Of a DNA stretch of 13,112 bases, positions 6,903-13,112 are shown in pieces. The stretch's first letter is position 1. Each line of letters opens with the position of its first letter. A program made the translations under genes and the position numbers. Origin of the DNA: Flavobacteriales bacterium UBA7519 (GTDB taxonomy: Bacteria; Bacteroidota; Bacteroidia; Flavobacteriales; Weeksellaceae); contig DLND01000204.1 of the NCBI GenBank assembly GCA_002476905.1, positions 1-13,112 on the forward strand. The letters are read 5' to 3'. The notes under the pieces were generated by a model. It worked only from the letters and a program-made list of their open reading frames with translations. It had not been told where the DNA came from and made no database searches.

Positions 6903-6931
6903 ATCTTTTAATCTATAATTTCAATACAACA

Positions 6932-7381
6932 ATGAATTTAAATAATATACAACCAGCAACAGGTTCTACTCACAATTCAAAAAGAATTGGTAGAGGGCAA
7001 GGTAGCGGTAAAGGTGGTACTTCGACAAAAGGACATAAAGGTCAAAAAGCAAGAGCTGGTTATTCTCAGAAAATCGGTTTCGAAGGTGGACAGATGCCTT
7101 TGCAAAGAAGGTTACCTAAATTTGGTTTCAAAAACATTAATAGAAAAGAGTTTAGAGCAATCAACCTTGATACGATTCAAACTTTGATCGATACTAAAAA
7201 TATCACTGGTGATATCACTAGAGATGTATTAGTAGAAAACGGTCTAGCTTCTAAAAATGAATTAGTAAAAATCCTAGGTAGAGGTGATTTGAAAGCTGGT
7301 GTTTCAATCTCTGCAGATAAATTTACTAAGTCTGCTGAAGAGGCAATCAACAAGGCTGGAGGTAAAGCAATTACTCTTTAA
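6932..7381 (+). CDS. rplO: 50S ribosomal protein L15 (uL15)
   Basis: L15 is a late assembly protein with a long glycine-rich basic N-terminal tail that threads into 23S rRNA. The 149-residue product shows this tail (RIGRGQGSGKGGTSTKGHKG, residues about 18-37), followed by GFEGGQMPLQRRLPKFGFKN, and the globular C-terminal domain with VLVENGLASK and ILGRGDL. Length is close to E. coli (144). The start is supported by the conserved MNLNNIQPATGS beginning. secY follows after 10 nt, the universal L15-SecY pairing. Confidence 0.98.
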   Translation: MNLNNIQPATGSTHNSKRIGRGQGSGKGGTSTKGHKGQKARAGYSQKIGFEGGQMPLQRRLPKFGFKNINRKEFRAINLDTIQTLIDTKNITGDITRDVLVENGLASKNELVKILGRGDLKAGVSISADKFTKSAEEAINKAGGKAITL

Positions 7382-7391
7382 TTAATCACTA

Positions 7392-8771
7392 ATGAAAGAA
7401 TTTATACAAACATTAAAAAACATTTGGAGTCTGAAAGAGCTTAGAGATAAAATTATCTTGACACTCACTTTGGTCCTTGTGTATAGATTCGCATCTTATG
7501 TTTCTCTTCCTGCTATTAATATGGCAGAGGTAGGAAACTTACTACAACATTACAAAAACCAAGGCGGGAACCAACAAGGAGCCGGCCTTTTGGGTTTATT
7601 GTCTTCTTTCACTGGTGGAGCATTTAGCCGTGCTTCCATTATGGCACTAGGAATTATGCCATATATATCTGCCTCTATTATTGTACAGTTGATGGGAATG
7701 GCTATTCCCTATCTTCAGAAGTTACAAAAAGACGGAGAAAGTGGAAGAAACACTTTGAACCAAATAACAAGATGGTTAACAATTGGGGTTTGTCTTGTAC
7801 AGGCACCATCTTATCTAACATCTGTAACTCAATATTTTTTGCCTTATTCACAATTCCAGTCAGCATATTATATAGACCCAGCGTCCATTATGTTCTGGCT
7901 TCCAAGTATTGTGATCCTGGTAGCGGGATCCGTATTTGCAATGTGGCTTGGAGAAAAAATTACGGATAAAGGTATTGGTAACGGTATTTCAATTCTGATC
8001 ATGGTGGGTATCCTTGCGGACCTTCCTACAGCTTTTTACCAAGAAGTGCTTACACAGAATGGTAAAGGAGGACTGGGAAGCATTATGATTCTAGTTGAGA
8101 TTATATTCTGGTTATTGGTTGTATTGTTGGCAATTATTCTTTCTGTTGCAGTTAGAAAAATTCCGATTCAGTATGTTAGCAGAGCTCAGGCTAGAGGAGG
8201 AGTAAGCAGAAATCTGATGGAAGGAGCTAGACAATGGATTCCATTGAAAGTAAATGCCGCTGGAGTAATGCCGATCATCTTTGCTCAAGCGCTGATGTTC
8301 GTGCCAGGATTGCTTACTAAAGTAGATGAATCTAACACCTTTTTGGCAGGATTCAAAAATGTATTCAGCTGGCAGTATAATGTATTGTTTGCATTATTGA
8401 TTATAATTTTCTCATTTTTCTATACGGCGATTACCATTCCGGTGAATCAGATGGCTGATGATCTCAAACGAAATGGTGGATTGATACCAAAGGTGCGACC
8501 AGGAAAAGAAACGGCTGATTATCTGGATGATATTTTATCTAAGATAACCTTGCCAGGTGCGATTTTTTTATCTATCTTTGCAGTCCTTCCGGCAATAGTG
8601 CACGGAGCGTTTGTTCAGACAGATAGATTTGCCCTGTTTTTCGGTGGTACATCGTTATTGATTATGGTTGGAGTTATCTTAGATACCGTTCAACAGATCA
8701 ATACATATCTGCTGAACCATCATTATGATGGGTTGATGCAATCTAAATTGTCAAGATCATCAAACTATTAA
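7392..8771 (+). CDS. secY: Protein translocase channel subunit SecY
   Basis: SecY forms the channel of the SecYEG translocon in the inner membrane, through which unfolded proteins are exported and membrane proteins inserted. The 459 residues contain about ten hydrophobic segments: the first at about 21-40, the plug region at about 65-78 (LLGLLSSFTGG), the second helix with MALGIMPYISASIIVQL (84-100), WLGEKITDKGIGNGISIL (185-202), and the cytosolic SecA/ribosome-binding loop with GLIPKVRPGKET (363-374) that holds the conserved RPG arginine. Everything expected is present. Its use of rarer codons is slightly greater than in the ribosomal genes. infA follows after 8 nt; adk and map, often found here in other phyla, are absent. 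Confidence 0.98.
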   Translation: MKEFIQTLKNIWSLKELRDKIILTLTLVLVYRFASYVSLPAINMAEVGNLLQHYKNQGGNQQGAGLLGLLSSFTGGAFSRASIMALGIMPYISASIIVQLMGMAIPYLQKLQKDGESGRNTLNQITRWLTIGVCLVQAPSYLTSVTQYFLPYSQFQSAYYIDPASIMFWLPSIVILVAGSVFAMWLGEKITDKGIGNGISILIMVGILADLPTAFYQEVLTQNGKGGLGSIMILVEIIFWLLVVLLAIILSVAVRKIPIQYVSRAQARGGVSRNLMEGARQWIPLKVNAAGVMPIIFAQALMFVPGLLTKVDESNTFLAGFKNVFSWQYNVLFALLIIIFSFFYTAITIPVNQMADDLKRNGGLIPKVRPGKETADYLDDILSKITLPGAIFLSIFAVLPAIVHGAFVQTDRFALFFGGTSLLIMVGVILDTVQQINTYLLNHHYDGLMQSKLSRSSNY

Positions 8772-8779
8772 TAGTATAA

Positions 8780-8995
8780 ATGGCTAAACAGAAACATATA
8801 GAACAAGACGGTGTGATAACGGAAGCACTTTCCAACGCACAGTTCCGAGTAGAGCTAGAGAATGGGCATGTATTAATTGCCCATATTTCTGGTAAAATGA
8901 GAATGCATTATATAAAACTCTTACCTGGAGACAAGGTAAGACTCGAACTCTCTCCTTATGACTTGACTAAAGGGAGAATAACTTTTAGATATTAA
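8780..8995 (+). CDS. infA: Translation initiation factor IF-1
   Basis: IF-1 is an S1-type OB-fold protein that binds the A site of the 30S subunit during initiation and assists IF-2 and IF-3. The 71-residue protein matches E. coli length (72). It starts [20 protein letters not shown] and shows the family core [20 protein letters not shown] and [20 protein letters not shown] before the ending ITFRY. The position directly between secY (8 nt) and rpmJ (10 nt) is a common arrangement in Flavobacteriia. Confidence 0.98.
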   Translation: MAKQKHIEQDGVITEALSNAQFRVELENGHVLIAHISGKMRMHYIKLLPGDKVRLELSPYDLTKGRITFRY

Positions 8996-9005
8996 AAATA
9001 ACAAA

Positions 9006-9122
9006 ATGAAGGTTAGAGCATCTATCAAAAAAAGAAGTGCTGATTGCAAAATTGTACGCAGAAAAGGTGTACTTTTCGTAATTAACAAGAAGAACCCTAA
9101 ATTTAAACAAAGACAAGGTTAA
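9006..9122 (+). CDS. rpmJ: 50S ribosomal protein L36 (bL36), zinc-free form
   Basis: L36 is the smallest large-subunit protein, bound to 23S rRNA near the L7/L12 base. The ORF from ATG 9006 to TAA 9120-9122 encodes 38 residues, [20 protein letters not shown] then [18 protein letters not shown], the standard length with the standard ends. Of the four zinc ligands of the zinc-ribbon form (Cys11, Cys14, Cys27, His33), only Cys14 remains; the others are Ser, Asn and Phe. This is therefore the zinc-independent type. It precedes rpsM by 14 nt at the spc-alpha junction, and no promoter is visible in between. Confidence 0.96.
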   Translation: MKVRASIKKRSADCKIVRRKGVLFVINKKNPKFKQRQG

Positions 9123-9136
9123 GAACCGATTAAATT

Positions 9137-9514
9137 ATGGCGAGAATTTCAGGTATTGATTTACCAAAGAACAAAAGAGGAGTTATTGGACTTACTTATA
9201 TCTACGGTATCGGTAAGAGCACAGCTTCAGAAATTTTGAAAAACGCTGGAATCAGCGAAGACAAGAAAGTCAACGAATGGAATGACGATGAATTGGCTGC
9301 AATCAGAAATTACATCACTGAAAACATCAAAGTAGAAGGTGAGCTTAGATCTGAAGTGCAATTGAACATCAAGCGATTGATGGACATAGGATGCCAACGA
9401 GGAATACGTCACAGACTGGGATTACCTTTAAGAGGCCAAAGAACGAAAAACAATTCTAGAACCCGTAAAGGAAAGAGAAAAACTGTTGCTAACAAGAAAA
9501 AGGCAAGTAAATAA
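9137..9514 (+). CDS. rpsM: 30S ribosomal protein S13 (uS13)
   Basis: S13 lies in the head of the 30S subunit, forms bridges to L5 of the large subunit and contacts the P-site tRNA with its C-terminal tail. The 125 residues start [20 protein letters not shown], contain a helix-hairpin-helix region ([20 protein letters not shown]) and the signature [20 protein letters not shown], and end in a basic tail ([14 protein letters not shown]). The family length is about 118-126. The ATG at 9137 is preceded by AATT-rich DNA. It opens the alpha section, with rpsK after 15 nt. Confidence 0.98.
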   Translation: MARISGIDLPKNKRGVIGLTYIYGIGKSTASEILKNAGISEDKKVNEWNDDELAAIRNYITENIKVEGELRSEVQLNIKRLMDIGCQRGIRHRLGLPLRGQRTKNNSRTRKGKRKTVANKKKASK

Positions 9515-9529
9515 TCGTTAGAATTAATT

Positions 9530-9919
9530 ATGGCAAAACAAACTAAAGTTGTTAAAAAAAGAAAAGTAAAGGTTGAGGCTATTGGTGAAGCTCATATTCA
9601 GGCTTCCTTCAATAACATCATCATTTCTTTAACAAATAAAAACGGAGAGGTTATCTCTTGGGCATCTGCCGGTAAAATGGGTTTCAGAGGTTCTAAAAAG
9701 AATACTCCATTCGCAGCTCAAATGGCTGCAGAAAACTGTTCTCAGGTAGCTTTCGAAGCTGGTCTTAGAAGAGTTAAGGTGTTTGTAAAAGGTCCTGGAG
9801 CTGGTAGAGAATCTGCAATCAGAACACTACACAACTCAGGTATCGAAGTAAGTGAAATCGTTGACGTGACACCTATGCCACACAACGGATGTAGACCACC
9901 TAAAAGAAGAAGAGTATAA
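9530..9919 (+). CDS. rpsK: 30S ribosomal protein S11 (uS11)
   Basis: S11 is part of the platform of the small subunit, next to the E-site mRNA and S18/S21. The 129 residues equal E. coli length. Motifs: [16 protein letters not shown] near the N-terminus, [35 protein letters not shown], and the C-terminal signature [18 protein letters not shown]. All conserved regions are intact. In Bacteroidota the platform around S11, S18, S6 and S21 is known to hide the anti-Shine-Dalgarno, which fits the lack of such sites in this operon. Confidence 0.98.
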   Translation: MAKQTKVVKKRKVKVEAIGEAHIQASFNNIIISLTNKNGEVISWASAGKMGFRGSKKNTPFAAQMAAENCSQVAFEAGLRRVKVFVKGPGAGRESAIRTLHNSGIEVSEIVDVTPMPHNGCRPPKRRRV

Positions 9920-9945
9920 TCTTTTAATCCTCAAATCTTAAAACA

Positions 9946-10554
9946 ATGGCAAGATATATTGGACCTAAAACAAAAATTGCTAGAAAATTTGGTCAGGCAA
10001 TTTACGGAGACGATAAAAACTTCGAGAAAAGAAAAAATCAACCACCAGGACAACACGGTCCTAACAAAAGAAGAGGTGCGAAAAAATCTGAATACGCGAC
10101 TCAGCTTGCTGAAAAGCAAAAAGCTAAGTACACATATGGTATTTTAGAAAGACAATTTGCTAACCTTTTCGATAAAGCACACAGAAGCAAAGGAGTAACT
10201 GGTGAGGTTCTTCTTCAGCTTTGCGAATCAAGATTGGATAATGTAGTTTACAGATTAGGTTTTGCTAAAACAAGAGCTGCTGCTAGACAATTGGTTTCTC
10301 ACAGACATATTACTGTAAACGGGGAGCTGGTAAACATTCCTTCTTATTTGCTAAAAGCTGGTGACGAGATTGCTGTAAGAGAAAAATCTAAATCTCTGGA
10401 GGTGATTTCTGATGCTTTGGCTTCAAAAGCAAATTATGAGTGGTTACAATTCAATGACGAGAAAAAAACTGGTACTTTCACAAGTGCACCTGAGAGAATT
10501 CAGATTCCTGAAGATATCAAAGAACAGTTGATCGTCGAATTATACTCTAAATAA
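9946..10554 (+). CDS. rpsD: 30S ribosomal protein S4 (uS4), zinc-free form
   Basis: S4 is a primary 16S rRNA-binding protein that nucleates assembly of the 5' domain, and in E. coli it represses the alpha operon. The 202-residue product (E. coli 206) starts [20 protein letters not shown], has [20 protein letters not shown], and an S4 RNA-binding domain from about residue 94 ([20 protein letters not shown] and [20 protein letters not shown]). The N-terminal cysteine cluster of zinc-binding S4 is missing; the only cysteine is at residue 93. rpsK ends 26 nt upstream. An 11-nt string, TAATCCTCAAA, just upstream (9925-9935) recurs before rplQ. Confidence 0.98.
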   Translation: MARYIGPKTKIARKFGQAIYGDDKNFEKRKNQPPGQHGPNKRRGAKKSEYATQLAEKQKAKYTYGILERQFANLFDKAHRSKGVTGEVLLQLCESRLDNVVYRLGFAKTRAAARQLVSHRHITVNGELVNIPSYLLKAGDEIAVREKSKSLEVISDALASKANYEWLQFNDEKKTGTFTSAPERIQIPEDIKEQLIVELYSK

Positions 10555-10585
10555 TAATTTTTTCAAATTTTTGCTCAACCAGACT

Positions 10586-11581
10586 ATGGCAATTTTAACA
10601 TTTATAAAACCCGATAAAGTAATCCTGTTAAACTCGACAGATTTTAAAGGACAATTCGAATTCAGACCTTTAGAACCAGGTTTCGGGCTTACAATCGGTA
10701 ATGCATTGAGAAGAGTTTTACTTTCTTCTCTGGAAGGATATGCTATTTCATCTATCAAAATAGAAGGCGTAGAGCACGAATTTTCAACTATACCGGGAGT
10801 GATTGAAGATGTTACTGAAATCATTCTTAATCTTAAACAATTACGTCTAAAAGCTAAAACTGAAAATCCGGGAAGTGAGCAGGTAACTGCAAAGATCTCT
10901 GGAAAAGATGTAGTGACTGCTGGCGATCTTGGAGATTCAATCGTGAATTTTGAGATCCTTAACCCAGATTTGGTAATTGCAACTTTAGCAAAAGATGTAA
11001 CATTTGAAATTACTTTTAATATTGAAAAAGGTAGAGGTTATGTTCCTTCTGATCAGAATAAGTCAAACAATGCTCCGATAGGAACTATTGCTATTGATTC
11101 TATCTTTACTCCGATAAAAAAAGTACAGTACAGTATAGAAAATTACCGTGTAGAGCAAAAAACAGACTACGAAAAATTAGTATTGGATATCGAAACCGAT
11201 GGGTCAATTACACCTCAGAATGCTTTAACAGAAGCTTCTAAAATCTTGATCTATCACTTTATGTTGTTCTCTGATGAAAGAATCACTCTTGAAACAGAGG
11301 CTGTGAAGGCTTCCATTCAATACGACGAAGAAACACTTCATACAAGACAATTACTCAAGTCGAAATTGGCAGATATGGATCTATCTGTAAGAGCCCTTAA
11401 CTGTCTAAAAGCTGCTGAAGTAGAAACCCTTGGTGAGTTAGTTTCTTTTAGTAAGTCTGATTTGATGAAATTCAGAAATTTTGGTAAAAAATCTTTAACA
11501 GAACTTGAAGAATTGGTTCACTCAAAAGGACTAAATTTCGGGTTTGATGTTGCAAAATATAAGTTAGACGCTGATAAATAA
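10586..11581 (+). CDS. rpoA: DNA-directed RNA polymerase alpha subunit
   Basis: RpoA dimerises to scaffold assembly of the core RNA polymerase, and its C-terminal domain binds upstream promoter DNA and activators. With the ATG at 10586 the product is 331 residues and starts [14 protein letters not shown], the family form in this phylum; an in-frame TTG at 10571 would add 5 residues but is unlikely. The N-terminal domain (1-235) has [20 protein letters not shown] (25-44). The C-terminal domain (about 260-325) keeps Arg269 and Asn272, equal to E. coli Arg265 and Asn268 that contact DNA, and the NFGKKSL motif (298-304). A 31-nt gap separates it from rpsD, and rplQ follows after 8 nt. Confidence 0.98.
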   Translation: MAILTFIKPDKVILLNSTDFKGQFEFRPLEPGFGLTIGNALRRVLLSSLEGYAISSIKIEGVEHEFSTIPGVIEDVTEIILNLKQLRLKAKTENPGSEQVTAKISGKDVVTAGDLGDSIVNFEILNPDLVIATLAKDVTFEITFNIEKGRGYVPSDQNKSNNAPIGTIAIDSIFTPIKKVQYSIENYRVEQKTDYEKLVLDIETDGSITPQNALTEASKILIYHFMLFSDERITLETEAVKASIQYDEETLHTRQLLKSKLADMDLSVRALNCLKAAEVETLGELVSFSKSDLMKFRNFGKKSLTELEELVHSKGLNFGFDVAKYKLDADK

Positions 11582-11589
11582 TCCTCAAA

Positions 11590-12105
11590 ATGAGACACGG
11601 AAAAAAGATAAATCACTTAGGTAGAACTGCACCACACAGAAAAGCAATGCTTTCTAATATGGCTTGTTCCCTAATTGAACATAAAAGAATCAACACTACT
11701 GTTGCTAAAGCGAAAGCTTTAAGAGTTTACGTGGAACCAATCCTAACGAAAGCTAAAGAAGATACAACGCACAATAGAAGAATCGTTTTCTCTTACTTGC
11801 AAAGTAAAGAAGCGGTTACTGAATTGTTCAGAACTGTAGCTCCTAAAATCGCTGAAAGAAATGGTGGTTACACAAGAATCATCAAGACTGGTTTCAGACC
11901 TGGTGATGCTGCTGATACTGCATTAATCGAGTTGGTAGATTTCAACGATATCTACAATCCAAACGAAGCAGAGAAGAAAACAACAAGAAGAAGCAGAAGA
12001 TCTACTGCAAAGAAAGAAACTGCTCCTGTTGCTGAAACTTCTGAAGCTAAAGTGGAAGAAACTCCTGCTGCAGAAACTTCTACTGAAGAAAAAACTGAAG
12101 AATAA
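11590..12105 (+). CDS. rplQ: 50S ribosomal protein L17 (bL17) with acidic C-terminal tail
   Basis: L17 binds 23S rRNA near the tunnel exit on the back of the 50S subunit. Residues 1-121 are the normal domain: [20 protein letters not shown], the [18 protein letters not shown] signature, and the [20 protein letters not shown] region. From about residue 122 a 50-residue tail follows, first basic ([14 protein letters not shown]), then rich in Glu, Ala, Thr and Pro to the end. E. coli L17 is 127 residues and lacks it. Long tails of this sort occur in Bacteroidota; no function is known to me. It is the last gene of the operon and is followed by a strong terminator. Confidence 0.97.
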   Translation: MRHGKKINHLGRTAPHRKAMLSNMACSLIEHKRINTTVAKAKALRVYVEPILTKAKEDTTHNRRIVFSYLQSKEAVTELFRTVAPKIAERNGGYTRIIKTGFRPGDAADTALIELVDFNDIYNPNEAEKKTTRRSRRSTAKKETAPVAETSEAKVEETPAAETSTEEKTEE

Positions 12106-12126
12106 TATTTTCCAGTTTTTCAATAT

Positions 12127-12160
12127 AAAACCATCTTGAAAGAGATGGTTTTTTTGTTTT
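12127..12160 (+). terminator. Intrinsic terminator at the end of the operon
   Basis: AAAACCATCT (12127-12136) pairs perfectly over 10 bp with AGATGGTTTT (12143-12152) around a 6-nt TGAAAG loop, and the right arm runs into T7 (12149-12155), then GTTTT. It begins 21 nt after the rplQ stop. This is the clearest terminator in the window; the A-rich left side means it may also stop transcription from the other strand. Confidence 0.9.
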
Positions 12161-12192
12161 GTGAAATAATTAAAACATTTATTTTAGCGTTC

Positions 12193-12200
12193 TAATATTG
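12193..12200 (+). promoter_or_regulatory. Possible promoter -7 box for the last gene
   Basis: TAATATTG matches the Bacteroidota -7 consensus TAnnTTTG except for one base (A for the first T). It lies 12 nt before the ATG at 12213, in a 107-nt gap after a strong terminator, where a promoter is needed. No -33 TTTG element is seen at the usual distance, so the call is weak. Confidence 0.3.
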
Positions 12201-12212
12201 TACCAATAGTTT

Positions 12213-13112
12213 ATGAATATTTATAAGAAAACACAGGTTTTATTTTTTTTTATATACAGTCTGTTTATATTTTCCCAATCCAGTATTCCGGTTTATACAT
12301 TACCCAAAATCAAGTCCAACATTACGCTTCCTGTTTCGTTACCTATCTCGGAGATCAATAATCTTATCAATCAATCGGTGAAAGGCGTTTTGTATGAAGA
12401 TCAATCTTATACGGATAATAACAATGACCAGTTCAAAGTCAGAGTGGAAAAGCAGGGTAATATAGCCATTAAAGCGTTGAGCAATAACAGGCTGATGATT
12501 TCTGTACCGCTAAAGATCTGGGCAGAAAAGGGCTATGGAACGCTGGGTTATTATATGTATCAGGATACTAATTTCAATCTGATTATGAATTTTATTACCA
12601 GTCTCGCTGCAACACCTGACTGGAAACTGAACACTAAGACCACGACTGCCGGATTTGTATGGACACAGAAACCTGTATTAGATTATGGTAAAGTCAAAAT
12701 CCCGATTGCCTCTTTTATTGAATCCGTATTAAAGGAACAACAAGATAGATTTACAACAATTATAGACCAGCAAATCAAATCTCAATTCAATCTCCAACCT
12801 CAATTGGTAATGGCGTGGAATCAGTTTTCCAAACCTATTAACGTGTCCCAAGAATATAATACTTGGCTGAAAATATCCCCACAAAATATTTTTATGACGC
12901 CGCTTCAGGTTTTTCAGGATAAAATCAAAACTACAGTCGGGATCGATCTATTTTCGGAAACTTTTGTAGGAAAGATGCCTCTGCCTACTAAAGATGTAAA
13001 TTTAGTTCCTAATTTTGTTGTCAAACCAAATCTCCCAAATATATTTAACCTCCAAACCACCGCTAATATTAGTTTCGATGAAGCAACAAAAATTGCAAGG
13101 CAGCAATTCCTT
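12213..13112 (+). CDS. Secreted protein, probable DUF4403 family, 3' end outside window
   Basis: An open frame of 300 codons runs from ATG 12213 to the window end without a stop. The first about 22 residues form a signal peptide: KK at 5-6, a hydrophobic stretch VLFFFIYSLFIF (9-20), then SQS. The mature start PKIKSNITLPVSLPISEINN (31-50) followed by LINQSVKGVLYED resembles the N-terminus of DUF4403 proteins (about 450-520 residues), recognised from memory. No lipobox cysteine is seen, so export to the periplasm or outer-membrane side is likely. Alternating strands around 75-130 suggest a beta-rich fold. Codon use is more relaxed than in the ribosomal genes. Function is unknown; a lipid-binding TULIP-like fold is only a guess. 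Expressed separately from the operon. Confidence 0.85.
   Translation, partial: MNIYKKTQVLFFFIYSLFIFSQSSIPVYTLPKIKSNITLPVSLPISEINNLINQSVKGVLYEDQSYTDNNNDQFKVRVEKQGNIAIKALSNNRLMISVPLKIWAEKGYGTLGYYMYQDTNFNLIMNFITSLAATPDWKLNTKTTTAGFVWTQKPVLDYGKVKIPIASFIESVLKEQQDRFTTIIDQQIKSQFNLQPQLVMAWNQFSKPINVSQEYNTWLKISPQNIFMTPLQVFQDKIKTTVGIDLFSETFVGKMPLPTKDVNLVPNFVVKPNLPNIFNLQTTANISFDEATKIARQQFL

Noticed and set aside
7772..7969. 65-codon second frame on the + strand inside secY
   Set aside because: It is an out-of-frame shadow of SecY with no ribosome binding signal; SecY itself is intact.
10571..10585. Alternative TTG start adding five residues to RpoA
   Set aside because: The family starts MAIL...KPDKVI at the ATG 10586; TTG starts are rare here and no Shine-Dalgarno precedes it.
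1..13112. Search for CRISPR arrays, insertion sequences, tRNAs, toxin-antitoxin pairs or defence genes
   Set aside because: No spaced direct repeats, transposase motifs, tRNA cloverleaf or defence-type proteins were seen; apart from the last gene all coding regions are housekeeping genes.

Overview
The window is a near-complete S10-spc-alpha ribosomal protein cluster, all on the + strand, followed by the 5' part of one unrelated gene. AT-rich DNA, TAnnTTTG-type promoter boxes, A-rich translation starts almost without Shine-Dalgarno sequences, an RpoA starting MAIL...KPDKVI, an L17 with a long acidic tail and the direct secY-infA junction all point to the phylum Bacteroidota, class Flavobacteriia, most like Chryseobacterium and relatives. 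The genus is an inference from sequence style, not from a database match.

Layout. 1-4460: end of the S10 section and start of the spc section (rplB partial, rpsS, rplV, rpsC, rplP, rpmC, rpsQ, rplN, rplX, rplE, rpsN), mostly with 2-18 nt gaps and one 78-nt AT-rich gap before rplP. 4461-4800: a 340-nt break holding a 12-bp hairpin terminator, an A/T-rich inverted repeat overlapping a strong TAnnTTTG promoter box, and a roughly 200-nt leader with nested inverted repeats and a possible 29-codon upstream ORF ending 4 nt before rpsH. 4801-9122: rest of spc (rpsH, rplF, rplR, rpsE, rpmD, rplO, secY, infA, rpmJ), with a hairpin in the 78-nt rpmD-rplO gap. 9137-12105: alpha section (rpsM, rpsK, rpsD, rpoA, rplQ), closed by a clear intrinsic terminator at 12127-12160. 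12213-13112: a secreted protein that looks like the DUF4403 family, cut by the window end.

The genes work together as the core translation module: small and large subunit proteins, initiation factor IF-1, the SecY translocon channel and the RNA polymerase alpha subunit, co-expressed so that ribosome, secretion and transcription capacity rise with growth. Gene order is the conserved bacterial one. I see no mobile element, CRISPR array, tRNA, defence system or new multigene system. The parts most worth a second look are the break and leader before rpsH, the single strong Shine-Dalgarno before rplV, the zinc-free forms of S14, S4 and L36, and the uncharacterised gene at the right end.
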